Shown piece after piece: positions 1-4,862 of a stretch of 5,372 bases of DNA (its first letter is position 1; every line of letters begins with the position of its first letter). The notes beneath the pieces are model-generated. The model saw only the letters and a list, made by a program, of their open reading frames with translations, was not told the origin of the DNA and did not search any database. The DNA is taken from the NCBI GenBank assembly GCA_016762975.1, contig JAESUV010000230.1:5057-10428 (forward strand), in the 5' to 3' direction. The DNA is from Gammaproteobacteria bacterium (GTDB lineage: Bacteria; Pseudomonadota; Gammaproteobacteria; Pseudomonadales; Pseudohongiellaceae). The position numbers were made by a program, and so were the translations under genes.

Positions 1-453
1 CAGGTATTGCTGCAGGCTCAGGAGGTACACGCTAGCGCGATCGTCGACGGAAGAAAATTGAATTTTATACTCGACAGGCTGTCCGGCGATGTAAAGACTG
101 GCCAGAGCGGTATCGATGTGTTCTTCAAGAGCAGTGCGGGCGAGACACTTGATATTGGCAGAGTACTAAACCTAACTGTAGACATGCCGATCGAGCATAA
201 CGTTCTCTCTATGCCTATTTACGCATTGTACGAGAATCAGACAGTCTACCGAATCAATGAACAACGATTGCAGGCTGTGCACTACGAGATAATCGGCGAC
301 TATGTCACGGCAGACAATGAACTAAGAACTTTGATCCGTTCCGACGAAATCGGCGCTGGCGATCAATTACTCGCTTCGCGATTGCCACGAGCAATCACCG
401 GGCTCTTAATTGAACCTATCGGCAATGGCGGTGCTAGCCTGGGAATCAATTAG
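1..453 (+). CDS. RND efflux periplasmic adaptor (HlyD/AcrA family), C-terminal part, 5' partial
   Basis: The frame is open at the left edge, so the start lies outside the window; about 150 codons remain. Adaptor (membrane fusion) proteins link an inner-membrane RND pump to an outer-membrane channel in the periplasm. What is visible fits the beta-barrel and membrane-proximal domains: a barrel-like stretch ending in GDVKTGQSGIDVFF, then VDMPIEHNVLSMPIYALYEN, which matches the usual 'vPxsAl' strand of the last domain. Next come QTVYRINEQRL and EIGAGDQLLASRLPRAITG, matching the common 'GlxxGdxVvxxxLpxaxxGxxV' ending. The hairpin and lipoyl domains would lie upstream. No RND pump gene follows on this strand; the next gene is convergent. 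The adaptor is therefore the last gene of its operon here, and any pump gene lies upstream or elsewhere. The substrate cannot be read from this fragment. The family is fairly sure, the exact subfamily is not. Confidence 0.8.
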   Translation, partial: QVLLQAQEVHASAIVDGRKLNFILDRLSGDVKTGQSGIDVFFKSSAGETLDIGRVLNLTVDMPIEHNVLSMPIYALYENQTVYRINEQRLQAVHYEIIGDYVTADNELRTLIRSDEIGAGDQLLASRLPRAITGLLIEPIGNGGASLGIN

Positions 454-526
454 AGCTGCGGCATGGCGTAAATCCTTACACGAAGCTTTCTACATTTTTA
501 AATGGATAAGGCACGCAAATGAAGGC

Positions 527-757
527 TTACTGCGCCCGCAGCCGCGCCTCAAGCTCTTCTGCTCTATCTGCCGCCGCATCCAACAACGTCTGCTCAACAC
601 TTTTTGCAGCGTCCAGGACCTGTTGCTGCTGATCGCTTAAAATCCCCTGCTGCGATTGATTTGGCTCTTGAGTTAAGTTCGGCCCTTCACTATCGGCTCC
701 ACAGGCATTTAACAGCGGTATCAACGTAATAATTACTCCTAGTAATACTATTTTCAT
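527..757 (-). CDS. small predicted lipoprotein with helical, Gln/Ala/Glu-rich tail
   Basis: The 76-residue product starts with MKIVLLGVIITLIPLLNAC, a type II signal peptide with a hydrophobic core and a lipobox (L16-N17-A18-C19), so Cys19 should be lipidated. Gly at +2 gives no inner-membrane retention signal, which favours the outer membrane. After a polar linker rich in Asn, Gln and Pro (about residues 22-40), residues 42-76 look like one amphipathic helix (QQQVLDAAKSVEQTLLDAAADRAEELEARLRAQ) that could form a coiled coil. I chose the ATG at 757 because a purine-rich ribosome binding site (GGAAGGAAGG) lies just upstream and because this start puts the signal peptide at the N-terminus. The frame stays open to 853, but that would add 32 residues before the signal peptide. 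The gene is convergent with the adaptor gene and lies 105 nt after trhA on the same strand. I do not recognise a named family. Confidence 0.7.
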   Translation of the reverse strand: MKIVLLGVIITLIPLLNACGADSEGPNLTQEPNQSQQGILSDQQQQVLDAAKSVEQTLLDAAADRAEELEARLRAQ

Positions 758-862
758 GGCCTTCCTTCCAATAATTGAAATGTGAATAAAAGAGTAAAAA
801 TGAATTAACCAAGCCATAGCAAAATCAACATACCTCGCCCCATGTGTTTCCACTGATTCTCG

Positions 863-1510
863 TCAAATCACGTACCGGTATACCGCGACAAAATGACAGA
901 TACTGCCAACCAATGTAAATACGTGGAAGATGGCGTGATTGAATGGGATTTTGCGGATCGCATAGAGTATGGCACCGAAGGTATAAGCCAAGCCGCCCGC
1001 TACCAACCAACGCATCCCCATGACAGGCAGTTTTTCGATCAACGGAACTATGGCAAACACGATTAGCCAGCCCATAAACAAATACATCAGCGTGGACAGC
1101 AACCGATAGCGCCCCGTATAAAAAACCTTGAGAGTGATGCCCACAATCGCCATAGACCAGGAAATACCGAAAATAGCCCAGCCGATTGAGCCTTGCAGGA
1201 CGATTAGGGCAAAGGGGGTATAGGTGCCGGCAATCAAGAGATAGATGCTGGCATGGTCCATGATGCGCATGCGACTGCGCCGTAGCGGTGAGCGGCTGCT
1301 GTGGTAAATCGCGGAGGTAGCGTAGGTAATTACCAGCGAGCCGCCAAAAATCGTGACACTCGCGATTTTCAATATGTCGCCACCGGCCATTGAGTGAAGC
1401 AGCAATGCCCCTAGAGCAGCAATGCTTAAGGCACAGCCCAACGCATGCGATGATACGTTAATTGCTTCCTCTACCGCGCCGTACTGTGAAGTGCTTGCAT
1501 CGAATGCCAT
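863..1510 (-). CDS. trhA: hemolysin III / TrhA (YqfA) family membrane protein, PAQR superfamily
   Basis: The 215-residue length is typical of bacterial hemolysin III/TrhA proteins, seven-helix inner-membrane proteins of the PAQR superfamily linked to membrane-fluidity homeostasis. Seven hydrophobic segments can be drawn at roughly residues 20-40, 46-68, 86-105, 108-129, 137-156, 165-185 and 192-213. The family's metal-site motifs are all present: S66-x3-H70 in 'SAIYHSS', D85 in 'RIMDHASIYLLIAGTYTPF', and H192-x3-H196 in 'HAIFH', with a further H206 near the end. The N-terminal 'EEAINVSSHALG' (residues 14-25) matches the usual 'E..N..tH..G' opening, which supports the ATG at 1510. That start has no clear ribosome binding site, but no other ATG in frame lies upstream. 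The name hemolysin is historical and does not imply a toxin. It may be transcribed together with the lipoprotein gene 105 nt downstream, but I saw nothing that settles this. Confidence 0.92.
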   Translation of the reverse strand: MAFDASTSQYGAVEEAINVSSHALGCALSIAALGALLLHSMAGGDILKIASVTIFGGSLVITYATSAIYHSSRSPLRRSRMRIMDHASIYLLIAGTYTPFALIVLQGSIGWAIFGISWSMAIVGITLKVFYTGRYRLLSTLMYLFMGWLIVFAIVPLIEKLPVMGMRWLVAGGLAYTFGAILYAIRKIPFNHAIFHVFTLVGSICHFVAVYRYVI

Positions 1511-1862
1511 GGTCGGCAGTATGGTCGGAACGCATGGCGCTTGCCAGTCCTTGATCCTTCAATCCTTTTGTTTATCGCTGACATCCCTTTCCGCAAAAAT
1601 AGTCAGGGTAGCGGGCTGCTGGGCAAAATTGGAGTGCTGCCTAGATCAATAAACGATCAATGAGGGCCAACTCAATTGCAATGCCGACCACAGATTTAGC
1701 CCTTGAGTTGCGCTCGGTGGAACGTTCAACCCCCAAGCATCGCGTACCTGCCAGACCAGAAGAATACTAAAGGAGCACACCCCATCCAGAGCAGAGTCTA
1801 GTTTTGGGGTAAGCAATAAGGTAATTATTACAAAGGTCGGCCTAGGAGGCGCCTGAAGAGAA
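1511..1862. other. 352-nt intergenic stretch, no gene supported
   Basis: This gap lies between the start of the trhA-like gene and the end of the PEP-CTERM gene, both on the minus strand. Open frames exist on both strands, but they lack good starts or ribosome binding sites and their products do not look like real proteins. An 8-bp inverted repeat (CAACTCAA at 1668-1675, TTGAGTTG at 1703-1710) has a 27-nt loop and no T-run, so it is not a convincing terminator. The promoter of the trhA-like gene presumably lies in the right part of the leader, but I could not pick clear -35/-10 elements. Confidence 0.5.
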
Positions 1863-2621
1863 TCAAAGTCTAGCGTCGCTGCCTGTGCTGCCTGTAACGG
1901 TGACGACAGGCCGCCGTCGGCGTCGAGCAAGCCCCGCTATTGTCAGCAGCGAAAGTGCAAGTAAACTTATTGTCGTAGGCTCGGGGACCGGTTCAGCGGT
2001 GCCAGCATCATGGGAGAATGGTGCGAAATTGTCTATGTCAACATCGCCCGCTATAAACTCTGAATTATACAAATCAAAGTGCAGCCCAAAACCTGGTAGT
2101 AAATTTGACACGTCCAGATCAAAAGACTGGTAGTAGAGATCGCCACCTAAACCTGTTGGCACATGATCAGGACTGTCTTGAGTATTCACAGTCGCCGTAG
2201 TCATCGATGCCGAAAAAAGAAATTCAAGCTCGAGAAAGAAAGTGTTAAACACACTGTGAGGTGCTAGGTCACCGGGCTCATGATCTAATACGGCTTCAAA
2301 TGGCGGATTACCGTAGTCCATGTTATCTACATCGTAGGTAGTGCCATTAAATTGAAAAGAGCCAAATGGCTCCGGAACAGGACCGGTTTGGGGTGTCAGA
2401 GCAATGGAGATGTAGTGGGATTCAGTGACATCAATAGCTTTCCCGCCCGTTGCCTTACCGTAGGCAAACAGCGTAAACAAATTGTCGGTAGATACAACCG
2501 TCTCAGTGAGCAAGTCATATTCACCACCGCCAATACCCAGCTGAAGAGTGGGCACGCCATAGGCTGATACTCCAACTAAAGAGAAGGCCAGCAACGATAC
2601 AATTTTAAACACACTTCTCAC
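1863..2621 (-). CDS. secreted PEP-CTERM sorting-domain protein
   Basis: The 252-residue product has both ends expected of an exosortase substrate. Residues 1-20 are a Sec signal peptide (MRSVFKIVSLLAFSLVGVSA) with probable cleavage after V18-S19-A20. At the C-terminus there is V212-P-E-P215, then a hydrophobic segment (about 217-232) and five arginines (233-237), which is the PEP-CTERM signal. Exosortase is known to process such proteins at the outer surface, where many join the exopolysaccharide matrix. The body (21-210) is Asp/Gly/Thr-rich with no cysteine and looks like a beta-sandwich; its opening 'PTLQLGIGGGEYDLLTETVV' faintly recalls the 'choice-of-anchor' domains, which I cannot confirm. 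The GTG at 2621 is chosen because AAAGGG lies 9 nt upstream and it heads the signal peptide directly. Oddly, 15 residues follow the arginines, whereas the signal normally ends within a few. A sigma-54 promoter lies upstream. Confidence 0.88.
   Translation of the reverse strand: MRSVFKIVSLLAFSLVGVSAYGVPTLQLGIGGGEYDLLTETVVSTDNLFTLFAYGKATGGKAIDVTESHYISIALTPQTGPVPEPFGSFQFNGTTYDVDNMDYGNPPFEAVLDHEPGDLAPHSVFNTFFLELEFLFSASMTTATVNTQDSPDHVPTGLGGDLYYQSFDLDVSNLLPGFGLHFDLYNSEFIAGDVDIDNFAPFSHDAGTAEPVPEPTTISLLALSLLTIAGLARRRRRPVVTVTGSTGSDARL
1878..1895. repeat. 9-bp tandem duplication in the PEP-CTERM gene's 3' end
   Basis: GCTGCCTGT occurs twice with no gap. Read on the minus strand it lies in frame and encodes part of a Thr-Gly-Ser-Thr-Gly-Ser run in the tail after the arginine cluster. 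A change in copy number would keep the frame and alter the tail length by three residues. Confidence 0.8.
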
Positions 2622-2667
2622 GCTATCTATCCCTTTACACTGTTACGAAACATTATCTTAAACTAGA

Positions 2668-2684
2668 AGCAAAAATTGAGCCAG
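2668..2684 (-). promoter_or_regulatory. predicted sigma-54 (-24/-12) promoter of the PEP-CTERM gene
   Basis: Minus strand reads CTGGCTCAATTTTTGCT. Against the sigma-54 consensus YTGGCACR-N4-TTGCW it differs only at one position (A to T after TGGC). The invariant GG and GC pairs are 12 nt apart, as required. The start of transcription would be near 2657, leaving a leader of about 36 nt that contains the AAAGGG ribosome binding site before the GTG at 2621. Control of PEP-CTERM genes by RpoN with the PrsK/PrsR two-component system is known in other bacteria, which raises the prior. Confidence 0.7.
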
Positions 2685-2729
2685 AATAAAACAACATATA
2701 AATCAGTTAGTTAAAATCCGTCGTTCGAA

Positions 2730-2742
2730 AATCAATCTTTTT
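2730..2742 (+). promoter_or_regulatory. IHF-like site between the sigma-54 promoter and an upstream dyad
   Basis: The sequence AATCAA-TCTT-TT fits the IHF core WATCAA-N4-TTR at every position but the last (T instead of R). It sits within an AT-rich imperfect dyad (2732-2757) about 80 nt upstream of the predicted sigma-54 start site. IHF commonly bends DNA at such a position so that a distant activator can touch sigma-54 polymerase. In AT-rich DNA a match of this quality can arise by chance. Confidence 0.35.
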
Positions 2743-2819
2743 TGTAAAAATTATTGACACCTAAACCGTTTGGCAAGACTTCGCCCACTGAACTAAATGG
2801 CATTGATAGGATTTACAAC

Positions 2820-2839
2820 CCTGTGACCCAATTCACAGG
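2820..2839. promoter_or_regulatory. perfect dyad with the CRP/Vfr core TGTGA-N6-TCACA
   Basis: CCTGTGA (2820-2826) and TCACAGG (2833-2839) are perfect 7-bp inverted arms around a 6-nt spacer, and the inner part is exactly the CRP/Vfr consensus core. The centre is at about 2829.5. It lies about 42 nt before the start expected from the -10 box at 2860-2865, which is class II activator spacing for the rightward gene. It is also about 170 nt upstream of the predicted leftward sigma-54 start, a usual distance for an enhancer, so an NtrC-type activator such as PrsR is an alternative binder. Confidence 0.6.
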
Positions 2840-2859
2840 TCCATAGATAGAAAAGGATT

Positions 2860-2865
2860 AATAAT
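2860..2865 (+). promoter_or_regulatory. predicted -10 element of an activator-dependent promoter for the 2996 gene
   Basis: AATAAT matches TATAAT at five of six positions. There is no recognisable -35 box at 17 nt, but the CRP-like dyad covers that region, as in class II CRP promoters. The start would be near 2872, giving a leader of about 124 nt before the ATG at 2996. Confidence 0.4.
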
Positions 2866-2995
2866 ACGCGTAGTTGAACCGACAGCCCGATTGACTAATC
2901 AGAGAAAATTCCTGATTTTTCGGCGCAACTCAATCTGTGACCTACACTTTTCTATGAAAGTGGTCGTAAGAATCAGTCTCATGAGGCTTAAAATT

Positions 2996-3397
2996 ATGAA
3001 CAGAATCCTACAAAAATTAACAGCGCTACTTCCCTGCTCTACTGAGACCAACCGCAAGGTCTTCTCCCTTTTGAATGAAATACGGGACCTAGGGGGCAAA
3101 GTCACTCTACTAGACACGGATAGCGGCAGGTCTTATCGCTGCCGTGTGCCTGCGTTAAGTGCAGGGCATCGGGTGTTCGTGGTTACAGGCTTGTCTCCTC
3201 TTAAAGAAGCTTATTCTACTCTACAATCTTCAAGACTCACGGTTGTTGTGACAAATGGTAGCCAATCCTACAATTTGTCTTGCACGCTTATGGGGCCGCT
3301 ATTGCCGGATCACAGTATGGGCTATCAGCTTAAGTTCAAGAACCTTTGCAATGAAACGCGGCAAGGCAGGGCTTTTAACTTACTGCAAAGGGGCTAA
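2996..3397 (+). CDS. uncharacterised 133-aa protein, weakly like a YcgR-type (PilZN) domain
   Basis: I do not recognise this protein with confidence. It has a helical N-terminus (MNRILQKLTALLP), then a helix (TNRKVFSLLNEIRDL) and a run of probable beta strands: GGKVTLLDTDSGRSYRCRVPAL, HRVFVVTGLSP, SRLTVVVTNGSQSYNLSCTLMG, GYQLKFKNL. It ends with TRQGRAFNLLQRG. The order resembles the N-terminal domain of YcgR-like flagellar brakes, where the last strand runs into the RxxxR motif of a c-di-GMP-binding PilZ domain. Here RQGRAF would be a degenerate version and the protein stops there, so no PilZ domain follows. The ATG at 2996 is preferred because GAGG lies 9 nt upstream; the frame is open back to 2891 and has other ATGs at 2954 and 2981 without a good binding site. 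There is no signal peptide, so a cytoplasmic location is likely. Confidence 0.6.
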   Translation: MNRILQKLTALLPCSTETNRKVFSLLNEIRDLGGKVTLLDTDSGRSYRCRVPALSAGHRVFVVTGLSPLKEAYSTLQSSRLTVVVTNGSQSYNLSCTLMGPLLPDHSMGYQLKFKNLCNETRQGRAFNLLQRG

Positions 3398-3404
3398 GCT
3401 GAAT

Positions 3405-3590
3405 TTGTATGAAGAATACGTGGGAGCGTATTTGGACGAAAACCTCGTAGCCGCTCAAGAGTCTCAGGACAAAGTTTTAATCAGGGCACTCACTCAAATC
3501 CAGCGCAGATCACAGAGAAGGCAACTATTTCATCTGTTAGATAACATGATGGGTGGAATATTATCAAAGGCCAAAAAACGAGTCCGGTAG
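3405..3590 (+). CDS. possible small helical, basic protein (61 aa), or displaced 3' end of the gene before it
   Basis: After the stop at 3397 a different frame is open to 3590. From TTG at 3405 it would encode 61 residues, mostly helical and charged (EEYVGAYLDEN, then QESQDKVLIRALTQIQRRSQ and RRQLFHLLDNMMGGI), ending in the basic KAKKRVR. AAAGGGG at 3387-3393, about 11 nt before the TTG, could serve as a ribosome binding site. The frame is also open upstream, with an ATG at 3351 that overlaps the preceding gene by 47 nt but has no binding site. The composition looks more like real protein than a shadow frame. It may be a separate small gene translated with its neighbour, or a part of it split off by a frameshift. 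I see no known domain. Confidence 0.35.
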   Translation: MYEEYVGAYLDENLVAAQESQDKVLIRALTQIQRRSQRRQLFHLLDNMMGGILSKAKKRVR

Positions 3591-3632
3591 CTCCGCAACA
3601 AGCACTTCACTAACCACTGTTTTGCGAGTTCA

Positions 3633-3654
3633 TGCCCCAGCAATCTACGGGGCA
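3633..3654. terminator. hairpin between convergent genes, possible bidirectional terminator
   Basis: TGCCCC (3633-3638) and GGGGCA (3649-3654) form a perfect 6-bp, GC-rich stem with a 10-nt loop. It lies between the stop at 3590 on the plus strand and the epimerase stop at 3661 on the minus strand, where a terminator would be expected. Neither side has a T-run, so it is at best a weak or factor-assisted terminator. Confidence 0.3.
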
Positions 3655-3660
3655 CTTCCA

Positions 3661-4668
3661 TTAGACACTGAAGTAATCGCGGTACCACTCCACAAAATTC
3701 TTAATCCCGTCCTCTATTTTGGTCTGTGGCTTATATCCCACATCGTTAATCAGGTCATCAATATCCGCATAGGTTGCCGGAACATCTCCTGGCTGCATTG
3801 GCAACATGTTCATAATTGCTGACTTTCCCAGACATCCTTCAAGGATTTCTATATAGCGCATCAGCTGTATCGGGTTGTTGCTACCTATATTGTAGAGTTT
3901 GAAAGGAGCGAGACTGGTAGCCGAATCTGGAGTATCACCCGACCAAGACTCATTAGCTTGTGCCACGTTATCCAGCGTGCGAATAACCCCCTCCACTATG
4001 TCATCAACATAAGTAAAATCACGCTGATGGTGCCCATGGTTAAATACGTCGATAGGCTCACCGGCCAGGATGTTTTTAGTAAAAAGAAAAAGAGCCATAT
4101 CCGGACGTCCCCAAGGCCCATACACGGTAAAAAACCTCAACCCAGTTGTAGGAAGCCTAAACAGATGACTGTAAGTATGCGCCATGAGCTCATTGGACTT
4201 TTTGCTAGCCGCGTACAAGCTGAGAGGATGATCTACATTGTCATGGACTGAGAAAGGCATAGACGTATTTGCACCGTATACGGAACTCGATGAAGCATAG
4301 ACCAAGTGCTCGACGTCATTGTAACGACAGCCTTCCAGAATATTTAGAAACCCGATCAGATTGGAACTCATATAGGCATGGGGGTTTTCCAATGAGTAGC
4401 GAACACCCGCTTGAGCCGCAAGATTCACCACACGCTGCGGCTTGTGCTCGCGAAAAACATGAGCGAGCGAGTCGCCATCAGATATATCCGCACGTATATC
4501 AGTAAAATTGGGATTGCCGGTTAACCGTGACAAACGAGCTTTCTTGAGCTCCACATCGTAATAGTCGTTAAGATTATCTACACCGACCACTTCATCGCCC
4601 CGCTCTAATAAACGCAGACTCAATGCGTGGCCAATAAATCCCGCTGCGCCGGTAACCAATATTTTCAT
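3661..4668 (-). CDS. NAD-dependent nucleotide-sugar epimerase, probably UDP-glucuronate 4-epimerase
   Basis: This 335-residue protein is a full-length extended short-chain dehydrogenase/reductase. It has the NAD-binding G7-A-A-G10-F-I-G13 motif, D31 at the end of the second strand for the adenosine ribose, the active-site serines in 'YASSSSVYG' (124-132), and the catalytic Y152-A-A-S-K156. 'RFFTVYGPWGRPDMALFLFT' (178-197), 'RDFTYVDDIVEG' (216-227) and 'MQPGDVPATYADIDDL' (291-306) are typical of the UDP-glucuronate to UDP-galacturonate epimerases (CapI/LpsL type); other 4-epimerases cannot be excluded. Such enzymes act in the cytoplasm and supply uronic-acid donors for capsule, exopolysaccharide or LPS. 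The ATG at 4668 has AGGA 9 nt upstream and begins the first strand directly (MKILVTG). A 194-nt spacer separates it from the gene upstream on the same strand; I saw no clear promoter there. Its product would fit an exopolysaccharide that PEP-CTERM proteins associate with. Confidence 0.92.
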   Translation of the reverse strand: MKILVTGAAGFIGHALSLRLLERGDEVVGVDNLNDYYDVELKKARLSRLTGNPNFTDIRADISDGDSLAHVFREHKPQRVVNLAAQAGVRYSLENPHAYMSSNLIGFLNILEGCRYNDVEHLVYASSSSVYGANTSMPFSVHDNVDHPLSLYAASKKSNELMAHTYSHLFRLPTTGLRFFTVYGPWGRPDMALFLFTKNILAGEPIDVFNHGHHQRDFTYVDDIVEGVIRTLDNVAQANESWSGDTPDSATSLAPFKLYNIGSNNPIQLMRYIEILEGCLGKSAIMNMLPMQPGDVPATYADIDDLINDVGYKPQTKIEDGIKNFVEWYRDYFSV

Positions 4669-4862
4669 GCTGCTGCATCCTGGAAAAGTGATTTTGATCT
4701 AATTGTGCTTGCTCTCGAAAACTACGAGTAATTTGAACGGTGTATTGTTTCAAGAGTAAAAACCAAACAGTCCTACAAAAATATTTGCTCCTTAATGTAC
4801 TGACTACCGCCCTAGCAAAGACTGCACAGCGTGCAAAGTAAAGGTCAATCCGCTCAGGGTCA

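Noticed and set aside
1532..1547. Sigma-54-like sequence (TGGCAAG...ATGC) before the trhA-like gene
   Set aside because: Spacing of GG and GC is right, but the -12 element and the base after TGGCA are mismatched, and the start would leave a leader of only about 10 nt.
1800..1862. Terminator after the PEP-CTERM gene
   Set aside because: There is a short palindrome (AGGCGCCT, 1846-1853) but no real stem-loop followed by a T-run on the minus strand.
1646..1930. 94-codon minus-strand frame overlapping the PEP-CTERM gene's 3' end
   Set aside because: Starts at TTG without a ribosome binding site, overlaps 68 nt of a supported gene, and its product shows no family-like pattern.
2754..2759. Exact TTGACA as a -35 box on the plus strand
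   Set aside because: No acceptable -10 box lies 16-18 nt downstream (GACTTC and neighbours).
2770..2785. Plus-strand TTGGCAAGACTTCGCC as a second sigma-54 promoter
   Set aside because: GG and GC are 11 nt apart instead of 12, which sigma-54 does not normally tolerate, and the -12 part lacks TTGC.
2891..2995. N-terminal extension of the 2996 gene to the TTG at 2891
   Set aside because: No ribosome binding site at 2891, and the added residues look like translated leader; the ATG at 2996 has GAGG at good spacing.
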